64,000 nt of DNA, taken from JARRPM01 sp963765545 (lineage in GTDB: Bacteria; Pseudomonadota; Gammaproteobacteria; Pseudomonadales; Halieaceae). A model generated the notes under the pieces. The model did no database searches, was not told where the DNA came from, and saw nothing but the letters and a program-made list of their open reading frames with translations. The stretch is from positions 186,001 through 250,000 of the forward strand of contig CAVXWW010000004.1 in the NCBI GenBank assembly GCA_963765545.1, written 5' to 3'. Numbering within the stretch: the stretch's first letter is position 1; every line of letters starts with the position of its first letter. Shown piece by piece: positions 33,252 to 41,439 of the stretch. A program made the translations under genes and the position numbers.

Positions 33252-34163
33252 TTGCCCCAGAGATCATCCCAGCCCCACACCTATCCGGTTGAACTGCCCG
33301 ACGTGACCCTGCAGGTCACGGAGTGGCCGGGTGAGAGCGACCCGGTTTTGCTGCTGCATGCCACCGGCTTCCACAGTCGCTGCTGGGACAGCATTGCACG
33401 CCAACTCGACGGTATGCATGTGTTTGCGGTTGATATTCGTTTTCATGGGGGCAGCGACCGGCACGGCCCTGTGAACTGGCGGCTGATGGCTGCCGATATC
33501 GAAGCGCTACTGACCAGGCTGGACCTGACCCGGGTGGTTGGCGTTGGTCATTCCCTGGGTGGTTTTCTGACAGCCTTCGTCGCGGCGAAGCAGGTGTCGC
33601 GTTTCAAGCAACTGGTGTTGATTGACCCCGTGATCCTGCCCCGACAGTCATACTCGCGGTTTGTTGCAGGGCAGGCCACAGTCAACCCTGCCGATAGCCC
33701 GGTGAGCCGGCGCAAGAACCAGTGGCAGGATGTCGGGGAGATGTACCTGCGCTTCAGGGACCGGGCGCCATTCAAAACCTGGGAAGATCAGGTGTTGCGG
33801 GATTACTGCGACTACGCGCTGCGCTCAGTGCCAGACGAGACCGCCCTGCAGCTGGCCTGCGACCCGCTGCATGAAGCGTCCATCTACCTTACACAGAAAG
33901 GCAACGAGGCGATCTACGGTCTGCTGCCTCGGCTGACCATGCCGGTCACCGTGCTGCGGGTACCGGCCGATCCAGACAACCCGCTTAACCTCGCCGCGTC
34001 CCCGACATGGCCGGGCCTGGTGAAGGCGCTGCCCCATGCGCGGGAGTTTTATTTACCGGATATGTCCCATTTCATACCCATGGAAGACCCGGCCCTGGTC
34101 GCGCGGATTATTGGCGAGGCGATGACGGAGGAGTGGTCAGCTCCGGGCCCGGGGCAACAGTAG
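33252..34163 (+). CDS. Alpha/beta hydrolase
   Basis: 303 residues. The nucleophile elbow is GVGHSLGGFL (about residues 97-106), the oxyanion-side LLLHATGFHSRCWD lies near the start, and the acid and His are likely in RVPADPDNP and DMSHFIPMEDP. It has no signal peptide. The start is TTG at 33252, with no ATG in a better position. Esterase, lactonase or C-C hydrolase activity are all possible. Neighbouring LLM, SDR and crotonase genes suggest ring or ester cleavage in a lipid-like pathway (inference). Confidence 0.86.
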   Translation: MPQRSSQPHTYPVELPDVTLQVTEWPGESDPVLLLHATGFHSRCWDSIARQLDGMHVFAVDIRFHGGSDRHGPVNWRLMAADIEALLTRLDLTRVVGVGHSLGGFLTAFVAAKQVSRFKQLVLIDPVILPRQSYSRFVAGQATVNPADSPVSRRKNQWQDVGEMYLRFRDRAPFKTWEDQVLRDYCDYALRSVPDETALQLACDPLHEASIYLTQKGNEAIYGLLPRLTMPVTVLRVPADPDNPLNLAASPTWPGLVKALPHAREFYLPDMSHFIPMEDPALVARIIGEAMTEEWSAPGPGQQ

Positions 34164-34294
34164 TCGATGCAGTTACCCTGGCTATTTTGAGCGCTCAGGC
34201 TGCGGTTGGTAATGTATATATAATTGCGCGTTTAGGTTCTTTGCAGCGGCGCCCAGATCATTATGCTGTTCTATTCACTGCCGAGGGATAGATT

Positions 34295-35164
34295 GTGCGC
34301 TTTACGTTGATGACAGGCCTGGGAGGAACCGGGGATTACATTGCAATAGCCCGCAGTGCAGAGGGTTCAGGCTGGACCTCTCTGGCTGTTCCGGACAGTC
34401 TCTTCTACCCGGAAGTGACGCAGTCCGATTACCCTTATCTCAGCACAGATGCGGTGCGCCAGGCACTTGAAAGCGTGCCGGTACTGGATCCACTGATCGC
34501 GATGACGATGATGGCGGGTGTCACTACTACCCTGCGATTTTATCCGGCGGTACTGAAAGTGCCGGTGCGGCAGCCACTGGTGCTGGCCAAAGCCCTGTCA
34601 ACCCTCGCTGTCATCAGTGATAACCGTATATCACTGGGTGCCGGGCTGAGCCCGTGGCAGGAAGACTTTACCTACAACGGTATCGCATTTGAAGAACGGG
34701 GCAAGCGCATGGATGATTGCATAGCGATTATTCGTGGCGCCATGTCGGGAGAGTACTTTGAATTTCATTCGCCTTACTACGATATTGGCAGGATGAAGAT
34801 GTCCCCGGTGCCAGCTGCCCGGCTGCCCATCCTGGTGGGTGGCCACGCAACTGTAGCACTGCGCCGCGCCGCGCGCAGTGGCGATGGCTGGATATCGGCC
34901 AACAGCGATTACGACTCACTGCGGCAGATGATCGGCAAATTGGAGGAGTTGCGCAGGGAGTACGGCACCGAGCAGCGCAAGGATTTCGAGATCCACGCAT
35001 TCGATATGCATGCCCGCACCCTGGACGATTACCGCCGCCTGGCGGAGTTGGGCGTAACCGATATCTGTGTCACGCCCTGGAATCCCTATGACCCATCTCT
35101 GGACAGGGGGAAAAAGCAGTCAAGAATAGAGCGATTTGCCGAAACGATAATATCGCGATGGTAA
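34295..35164 (+). CDS. Luciferase-like monooxygenase family oxidoreductase
   Basis: 289 residues with the (beta/alpha)8 bacterial-luciferase fold. Landmarks are an N-terminal FTLMTGLGGTGDYIAIARSAEGSGWTSL stretch, RISLGAGLSPWQEDFTYNGI, ERGKRMDDCIAIIRG and LPILVGGHATVALRRAARSGDGWI. The cofactor could be F420 or FMN, and sequence by eye does not decide. The start is GTG 34295. An A/T-rich TATATAAT lies about 80 bp upstream. It stands 37 bp from the convergent SDR gene. Confidence 0.86.
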   Translation: MRFTLMTGLGGTGDYIAIARSAEGSGWTSLAVPDSLFYPEVTQSDYPYLSTDAVRQALESVPVLDPLIAMTMMAGVTTTLRFYPAVLKVPVRQPLVLAKALSTLAVISDNRISLGAGLSPWQEDFTYNGIAFEERGKRMDDCIAIIRGAMSGEYFEFHSPYYDIGRMKMSPVPAARLPILVGGHATVALRRAARSGDGWISANSDYDSLRQMIGKLEELRREYGTEQRKDFEIHAFDMHARTLDDYRRLAELGVTDICVTPWNPYDPSLDRGKKQSRIERFAETIISRW

Positions 35165-35201
35165 TGTCTGATTGTGTAATGGCGAGGTTAAGACCAGTTG
35201 A

Positions 35202-35960
35202 TCACTTCACAGCGCCGCCGCCGTCGACTGAGAGTATCTGGCCTGTAACAAATGATGCCCTGTCGCTGGAGAGAAAACTTACCGCCTCGGCAACCTCCCC
35301 GGGCTCTCCCAGCCGATTCATCACAGCTGCTCTTTTCAGAGCTTCAGCCATCTTCGGCTGCTCGGCAAAGTATTTCTCGACCCCTGGTGTGCGGATGACC
35401 CCGGGCGAGACCGCGTTGATACGAATGCCCTGGGCGCCGTATTCGGCAGCGGAACTTTTTGTGAGTATGTTGACGCCACCCTTTGCAGCAGCATAGGCGG
35501 TGTTATAGGCCTGGCCGCGCAGTGAGGAATTGGACGAGATGTTAACGATAGCGCCCCCGCCGGTTTTCAGCATGGCGGCGATTTCGTATTTCATGCAAAG
35601 CCAGGTGTTGGTAAGGCACATCTCGATAGTCTGGTCGAAAACGTTTCGTTCGTACTCGTGGATAGGACCTGCGCCGCGACTCAGCGCCGCGCTGTTACAG
35701 GCGATATCCAGCCTTTCATAGCTCGCCAGGGCGAAGTCCACCATGGCTTTAACCGACTCCTCCTTGCTGACATCGCCGAAACTGAAGGCGGCAGAACCAC
35801 CTGTTTCCTCTATCAGGGCTGCGGTTTCCCTGCCCATCTCCTCGTTGAAGTCTGCCACCACTACCCGTGCACCCTCCCGCGCATAGGACAGGGCGATGGC
35901 CCGGCCTATACCCTGGCCCGCGCCGGTGACGATACCTACCTTGTTGTCCAGCATGCCCAT
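35202..35960 (-). CDS. Short-chain dehydrogenase/reductase
   Basis: 252 residues, classical SDR. It has cofactor motif TGAGQGIGRAIA, NNAG-equivalent CNSAALS, catalytic Ser in NISSNSS, and Tyr-x3-Lys in YNTAYAAAKGG. An Asp/Asn after strand two (VVVADFNEE) favours NAD(H). The C-terminal FVTGQILSVDGGGAVK is typical. It lies 24 bp downstream of the small membrane protein gene, so they are co-transcribed. The substrate is unknown. Confidence 0.92.
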   Translation of the reverse strand: MGMLDNKVGIVTGAGQGIGRAIALSYAREGARVVVADFNEEMGRETAALIEETGGSAAFSFGDVSKEESVKAMVDFALASYERLDIACNSAALSRGAGPIHEYERNVFDQTIEMCLTNTWLCMKYEIAAMLKTGGGAIVNISSNSSLRGQAYNTAYAAAKGGVNILTKSSAAEYGAQGIRINAVSPGVIRTPGVEKYFAEQPKMAEALKRAAVMNRLGEPGEVAEAVSFLSSDRASFVTGQILSVDGGGAVK

Positions 35961-35984
35961 GGGGTAACTCCTTGTTGAATGATC

Positions 35985-36491
35985 TCAGGTGGCGTTTGCA
36001 GGCGCGCGCAGGGCGAGCAGTACCATAGGCACTACCAGCACAGCGGCCATCAGGCCCGCCCATATCCCCTTGAAGATTGAGTAGACCAGAGGGCTGACCT
36101 GTTGCACATCCAGTAGATAAAAACCCAGCAAGGTCAGTGGCGCTATGACGCACATACCAAACAGGCCAAAGAGCAGGGCGCTCTTGAAGGTGCTAGTGGG
36201 CAGCCGGTCAGCAATGCGCTGCATGAAAGATCCGGCGCCCAGGTGGATGGGCTCCAGCGTGCCCTTGTTGAGCTTGCTGCGCTGCAGTGGGATGACAATG
36301 AGGGCAACTATAAACGGCAGGATAAATGCGGTAGCAATCACGTCCACGGTGAAGCTGTGTTCACCGCCCCAGGCGAGAGCCGGGCCACTTCTCAGCAAGA
36401 GCCAGGCTATAACGCCGTTGAAGACGGTGTTGGAAATGCCGCCCACGAGAATTTCGTGCTTGATATGTTGCGCGGCTGTTGAAGTTGCCAT
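35985..36491 (-). CDS. Small integral membrane protein, function unknown
   Basis: 168 residues with about four membrane segments (around 15-38, 47-67, 104-127 and 134-160). These include TVFNGVIAWLLLRSG, DVIATAFILPFIVALIVIP and AALLFGLFGMCVIAPLTLL-like stretches, plus a short basic loop QRSKLNKGTLEP. I do not recognise a family. It is transcribed ahead of the SDR and divergent from an AraC regulator at 36729. Confidence 0.7.
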   Translation of the reverse strand: MATSTAAQHIKHEILVGGISNTVFNGVIAWLLLRSGPALAWGGEHSFTVDVIATAFILPFIVALIVIPLQRSKLNKGTLEPIHLGAGSFMQRIADRLPTSTFKSALLFGLFGMCVIAPLTLLGFYLLDVQQVSPLVYSIFKGIWAGLMAAVLVVPMVLLALRAPANAT

Positions 36492-36728
36492 ATTTGCGCC
36501 TTTTATGTGAGCTCGTTGTCTGTAGGATTATGGCACAGCGGGCAGGTCGCGGGCATAGACCCAAGCCGCCAGAATGGTAGACATTAACCGCCATCACGGC
36601 CAGTGGACAGCAAATGCTATGCTGCCATGAGATTGAGCAGGCTCTCTCGGGCGAGCTCTGGAATTATGTTAAGCTCACGTTCAAACATAAAGAGAATAAC
36701 TTGCCCGCTGTGACAGCCGAAGAAAGCC

Positions 36729-37814
36729 ATGAGTGAGATTTCGGTACCCACCAAAAAATTTCAGCGCCTGCTCGACTACCTCGAGCACGTAGGCCTCGAT
36801 GTCAAGGCTATTGCCGCCACCGTCGATATAAGCGTGGACCGTATCGCCGCCTTGGATCCGGAGCAGGCCCTGCCCGCTCTCAATTACTCCCGCTTGTACA
36901 AGGCGGCGACTGTGGAGCTGCAGCGCCTGGGGCAGCCCATTCCCTGGGGGGCGGGGGTCGGGGGAGAGTCTTTCGAGTTGACGTGCCACTGCATGATCGG
37001 GGCCCGTACCCTGGGCGAGGCGCTGCGCCTGGCCCAGCGCCTCAATGAACTGCTTTATCCTCTCAACCGGTATCGTATGCGCCTGCTGGAGGAGCCGCCG
37101 GGGAAGCTGGTACGGCTTGTATATGACATCGAGGTACCCGAGGGAGAGACAGACCTGATTCCTGAGGGCTGGGACAGGGCCGATTACAAGGTTTCGGTCG
37201 CCCGGGCTTCCGGCCTGGTGGTCTGGCATGCGTATTGCGGCTGGCTGACAGGTGATGCCCTGACGGCCGAAGAGCTGAGGATTATGGCCCCCAAAGTGAA
37301 CAGGGAGTACCGCGAGAGCCTTGAGCGGATATTCGGCTGCCCGGTGCATTTCGATGCCGCAGACAATAGCTTCAGTTTCAAGCGGGAACTGCTGCAGCGG
37401 CGGATTGTTCACACCACCGAATCACTGGCGGAATTTCTCAAGAACAGTATCTACCACCTGATAGCGATGGATCGCATACCTGCCAGTACGACGACGGCGA
37501 TCAAATCGCTGGTGAGTATCGACCTGCCTACCGGTATGCCGTCCTTTGCTGCCGTGGCGTCGATGCTCTACATGTCGGAATCCAGCTTGAGACGACGGTT
37601 GCAGGCTGAGAACACCAGTTACCAGGCGATCAAGGACGAAGTGCGCTGTCAGCTTGCAATCGACAAGCTACTGAACGAGAAGATCCGGGTCGCGGATCTG
37701 GCCGAGTTCCTGGGATTTACTGAGGCCAGTTCCTTTGTGCGCTCCTTCAAGAGTTGGACGGGTTACACGCCTAGATCCTACAGGGAAAACATGCAGTCCC
37801 TGGGCCAGGACTAA
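36729..37814 (+). CDS. AraC-family regulator with arabinose-binding-like N-domain
   Basis: 361 residues, same domain plan as the regulator at 31022 but only distantly similar. The N-domain includes DPEQALPALNYSRLYKAATVELQRLG. The C-terminal helix-turn-helix pair is FAAVASMLYMSESSLRRRLQ and LAEFLGFTEASSFVRSFKSW, ending GYTPRSYREN. It diverges from the membrane protein-SDR pair across 237 bp and converges on the dienoyl-CoA-reductase-like gene, so it may control either. Confidence 0.9.
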   Translation: MSEISVPTKKFQRLLDYLEHVGLDVKAIAATVDISVDRIAALDPEQALPALNYSRLYKAATVELQRLGQPIPWGAGVGGESFELTCHCMIGARTLGEALRLAQRLNELLYPLNRYRMRLLEEPPGKLVRLVYDIEVPEGETDLIPEGWDRADYKVSVARASGLVVWHAYCGWLTGDALTAEELRIMAPKVNREYRESLERIFGCPVHFDAADNSFSFKRELLQRRIVHTTESLAEFLKNSIYHLIAMDRIPASTTTAIKSLVSIDLPTGMPSFAAVASMLYMSESSLRRRLQAENTSYQAIKDEVRCQLAIDKLLNEKIRVADLAEFLGFTEASSFVRSFKSWTGYTPRSYRENMQSLGQD

Positions 37815-37830
37815 CGCCGGCCTTACCAGC

Positions 37831-39960
37831 TTAGCTGAGTGTTTGCGCCAGTTTCCGAGCATCCAGGATAGCGCCATCGATATAACCGACCTCGCGGCAA
37901 TCGCCTATCTGGTGGACTGTTGACCCGCTGGTTGCCAGCCGCGACTTTAAGCTGTCATCGGGTTGCGCACCCATGGCGATGATAACCTGCTGTGCCGGCA
38001 GGGAGCGGCGTTCATTCTCCAGCTCAAAGCTGACCGATGTTGCGCCGATCTCGACCGATGTAGCATTGCGATGAATCAGCGCGCCGTGCTCACGCAGCAG
38101 GTGTAAGACCCTGGCGCGGCGCACGATGGCCAGTTCCGCACCAAGGTCGGGGCCGGGCTCCAACACTACCACCTTGCGGTGGCGTTCCACCAGATACTCA
38201 GCCAGCTCCAGACCCACCAGACCACCACCGATGATCACCACCTCGTGGGCAATGGGCATCCACAGTTTACTCAGCTCACGCAGTAGGCGGATATTGCGCA
38301 GCAGCTGACTCATACGGGCTATTCGTAACAGCGGGCGCTGCCAAAGAGCGAGCTTGGCAAAGGCGGCGGGGCCATCGCCAAATAACACGCCGCGCAGTTC
38401 GTCGCCGTCAAAGACGTGGCGCTGCTGCTTGCCGGGTATGTCCGGCGCGGCGCGTGTGGCGCCGGTGGCGAGCACGATGTGGTCGGGAACGGCTGCCGCG
38501 ATATTCTCCGCCGTTGCCAGCTTACCCAGTTGCAGGTCAATGGGCAGGCTACGCACGGCGTTTTCCAGGTAGTGCACCAGTCGCTCGTTAGGTTCATAGG
38601 CCAGCGACGCTATTCGAGCCGTACCTCCCAGGTCCCGCTCTTTCTCCCACAGGCTGACCCGATGGCCCTGTTCCGCCAGCAAACGTGCGAACTCCATACC
38701 GCCCGGGCCACCGCCGATGACGAGGAACTTCTTGCCGGCGCCGCTGCGGGCGATGATGTTGCCCTCTTGCTCGCGGCCGGTATTGTGGTTGACAGCGCAG
38801 CAGACCGGCTTGTTGATGAAAATCTGACTGACACAGATATAGCAGTAGATGCATGGGCGAATCGACTTGTCCTGACCGGCCGCCAGTTTGTTGGGTAAGT
38901 CCGGGTCCGCCAGCAGGCGCCGGCCCAGCGCCAGGAAGTCGAAATCGCCTGCACTGATATGCCGCTCGGCAAGTTCCGGGTCTATCCTGCCCACCCCGAT
39001 CACCGGAATCCCGATCGCCTTCTTTACCGCGACAGCAAAGGGAATAAACCCGCCGGGTTCGTGTACCAGTGGTGCCTCGGTAAAGGCGATGGCATGTGCC
39101 ACGCTGCCATAGGCGCTCACGTCGATGGCGTTGGCGCCGGCCTGCTCACAGAGCTGTGCCGTCTTTACGCAGTCTGCAGGCGTTATACCTCCATCTATAC
39201 GATATTCCTTGCCATCCAGTCGCACCAGGATGGGGAAATTATCGCCCGCGCGGGCACGCACTGCGCGTATTGTTTCCACCAGGAAACGGGCGCGGTTCTC
39301 GGCGGAGCCACCGTACTCGTCTTTTCGCTTGTTGGTGTAGGGGGACAGGAAATTCGCCAGCAGGTAGCCGTGACCTGCATGCAGTTCTATACCGTCAAAG
39401 CCGGCCCGCCTGGCGCGGTCAGCAGCGTCGGCAAACCCGGCGACGATGTCGGCGATCTGCCCCACGCTTATCTCATAGTATTTGGGACCCTTGCCATCGG
39501 GCCCCGCGGCCTTGATAAAGTTGCCGATCTCGCCCTGAGTCAGTACCGGGAACATGTCACTGCGGGCGGTTGTAACGGGGGAGGGTACCGGGATGGGGCG
39601 CCCGGCCGCGGTATCCTCCTGGGACATCTTGCCGCTGTGGTTGAGCTGGGCCACGATCCTGGCACCGTGGCTGTGTACCCGCTCGGCCAGTTCGGTGAGC
39701 CCCGGAAGAAACTCGTCTGAGGAAAAGGCGATGGTATTGGGCATGCTGGCACCGTTGGGAAACAGGGCGGCGGATGTCTCGAGTACTATAAGCCCTACAC
39801 CGCCGGCCGCGCGCGCCTCGTAGTAGGCGATAAGCTGTTCGGTGCAATGTCCGTCTGCGGCGGCGAAGTTGGTGCCCATTGCGGCCATTACGATACGGTT
39901 GCGCAATTTCAGTCCCGCAATGGGTGCGGGTGACAGCAGGTGGGGAAAGTTATGTGGCAT
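37831..39960 (-). CDS. FMN/[4Fe-4S]/FAD oxidoreductase, 2,4-dienoyl-CoA reductase (FadH)-like
   Basis: About 709 residues. An N-terminal Old-Yellow-Enzyme barrel (KLRNRIVMAAMGTNFA, catalytic HAGHGYL, FLSPYTNKRKDEYGGS) is followed by the Fe-S cysteines of CIYCYICVSQIF and a fourth Cys about 12 residues on. The C-terminal half binds FAD and NAD(P) (FLVIGGGPGGMEFARLLA, VVIIGGGLVGLELAEYL). The plan is that of 2,4-dienoyl-CoA reductase and trimethylamine/N-methylproline-type demethylases. ATG 39960 is preferred to a GTG at 39978. Reduction of an unsaturated CoA ester is the conservative reading. A demethylase role is possible, given the C1 theme of the window. Confidence 0.9.
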   Translation of the reverse strand: MPHNFPHLLSPAPIAGLKLRNRIVMAAMGTNFAAADGHCTEQLIAYYEARAAGGVGLIVLETSAALFPNGASMPNTIAFSSDEFLPGLTELAERVHSHGARIVAQLNHSGKMSQEDTAAGRPIPVPSPVTTARSDMFPVLTQGEIGNFIKAAGPDGKGPKYYEISVGQIADIVAGFADAADRARRAGFDGIELHAGHGYLLANFLSPYTNKRKDEYGGSAENRARFLVETIRAVRARAGDNFPILVRLDGKEYRIDGGITPADCVKTAQLCEQAGANAIDVSAYGSVAHAIAFTEAPLVHEPGGFIPFAVAVKKAIGIPVIGVGRIDPELAERHISAGDFDFLALGRRLLADPDLPNKLAAGQDKSIRPCIYCYICVSQIFINKPVCCAVNHNTGREQEGNIIARSGAGKKFLVIGGGPGGMEFARLLAEQGHRVSLWEKERDLGGTARIASLAYEPNERLVHYLENAVRSLPIDLQLGKLATAENIAAAVPDHIVLATGATRAAPDIPGKQQRHVFDGDELRGVLFGDGPAAFAKLALWQRPLLRIARMSQLLRNIRLLRELSKLWMPIAHEVVIIGGGLVGLELAEYLVERHRKVVVLEPGPDLGAELAIVRRARVLHLLREHGALIHRNATSVEIGATSVSFELENERRSLPAQQVIIAMGAQPDDSLKSRLATSGSTVHQIGDCREVGYIDGAILDARKLAQTLS

Positions 39961-40232
39961 GGCGCTCGCGCAACTCACAAAGAAAATCGACTGCCATGTT
40001 AATCACTGCGCAGCACCGCGAAAGAACCCATCGGTTCAATTTTATGTGCATTTGCATTCTGCCCGGCTCAGCCGTTGCGCAGGCAGTTTGACAGCCGGTT
40101 TCCCTGTAGCGCGGTCAGAATGAGTGGCAATGGCTATCAATCTGAACTATCGCCTTGTGGATGTCCCAACGCTGTATGCGCATGATCCTTTATCATAGGT
40201 GCCCCTACGCTTTTACTTCAGGAGTTTGGATC

Positions 40233-41135
40233 ATGACAGAAAAAACAGATGTTTATGCCGCTGGGGATGACGGTGTCCAGCGTTATGGCGAGGGGGGCTA
40301 CGAGGTTGTACTGCTCGACGAACCCGCGCAGGGGATAAGGCGTATCACGCTCAACCGGCCCGACAAACGCAATGCCCTGAACCACGCGCTGCGCGGCGAG
40401 GTGCTCCATGCGCTGCAGCACGGTGATGCCGACGAGCGGGTCAAGGTGCAAGTTATTCGCGGCGCCGGAAGCTGTTTCTCCGCCGGCTATGACCTCGGCG
40501 GAGGCAACGCGGGCCTGGGCTACCCCTTTTACACTGCCGGTGGCGACAGTCAATGGCCACGCCATGTTACGGATGGCTGGATGGGTATCTGGGATCTTGC
40601 CAAACCGGTCATCGCGCAGGTACACGGTTATTGCCTTGCCGGAGGCAGCGAGCTCGCGACGGGCTGTGACCTCGTCTACATGGCTGATGACGCCCAGATG
40701 GGCTATCCGGCGGTGCGTTTCGGCGTGCCTGATATGCAATTTCACCCCTGGCTGGTCGGCATGCGCAAGGGCATGGAGATGCTGCTGACCGGGGATTCGC
40801 TGTCCGGCACGCAATGCGCGGCGCGCGGTTGGGCCACCGACAGCTTCCCTGGCGACGAACTGGAGGCCAGGGTGCTCGCTATAGCTGACAGGATCGCCAA
40901 ATTGCCCCAGGATATCGTGCAATTGAATAAACGCGCGGTGCATCGGCAGATGGAGGTCATGGGCCTGCGCCAGGGTATTCGAGCCGGCACTGAAATGTGT
41001 GCCCTGGCTACCCATCAACCGACCTTCAAAGCCTTCATCAGTAATATCGAGCAGCAGGGCCTGACCGGCGCTTTGCAGTCTCGAGATAAAAAGTTCGGCG
41101 ATTATCGCACCTCGGAAGACCCTTCCGGCGAGTAA
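40233..41135 (+). CDS. Crotonase (enoyl-CoA hydratase/isomerase) family protein
   Basis: 300 residues. Oxyanion-hole stretches are FSAGYDLGGG and HGYCLAGGSELATGCDL. One of the two hydratase Glu residues is kept (Glu in GSELA). The second, in the usual GQPE position, is replaced (GYPAVRFG), so a simple hydratase reaction is doubtful. ATG 40233 follows AGGAG, and the upstream in-frame extension from 40155 is rejected. It stands alone, followed by a hairpin at 41148-41169. Confidence 0.88.
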   Translation: MTEKTDVYAAGDDGVQRYGEGGYEVVLLDEPAQGIRRITLNRPDKRNALNHALRGEVLHALQHGDADERVKVQVIRGAGSCFSAGYDLGGGNAGLGYPFYTAGGDSQWPRHVTDGWMGIWDLAKPVIAQVHGYCLAGGSELATGCDLVYMADDAQMGYPAVRFGVPDMQFHPWLVGMRKGMEMLLTGDSLSGTQCAARGWATDSFPGDELEARVLAIADRIAKLPQDIVQLNKRAVHRQMEVMGLRQGIRAGTEMCALATHQPTFKAFISNIEQQGLTGALQSRDKKFGDYRTSEDPSGE

Positions 41136-41147
41136 ACCCCGCCATGC

Positions 41148-41169
41148 CCGGACCAGTTGGCTGGTCCGG
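41148..41169 (+). terminator. Hairpin after the crotonase gene
   Basis: Perfect 9-base arms CCGGACCAG (41148-41156) and CTGGTCCGG (41161-41169) with loop TTGG, 12 bp after the stop. There is no T-run, so it may act with Rho or only stabilise the transcript end. The rest of the 304-bp gap to the TonB receptor holds an AT-rich stretch at 41290-41310 (probable promoter region) and nothing else I can name. Confidence 0.5.
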
Positions 41170-41439
41170 TACCTACTTGACGCATAGTCCGCGCTACTGC
41201 GCGGTTACCCATTGCATTGATCCGCTATTGCATCGACCTCGACACAGCCTGCTGACCGGTATTATCTGCCTGCCCCAGTCTACGAACTGAAATGTATATA
41301 AATTTGAATTCTGTCGCCCTGTGTTGACCGGGGGCGCTGCTCAATAATTGCTCGTAGCAGTCATCGACTCGCATTTCTGTGATGGCTGGATTAATCCGCA
41401 CAATAAACGATAAATCGGTTAGTCAATGGAGTTTCAACG

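Noticed and set aside
34210..41310. Shared AATGTATATA motif at 34211 and 41291 as a regulator site
   Set aside because: Only ten AT-rich bases agree and they overlap probable promoter elements; chance is the simpler explanation.
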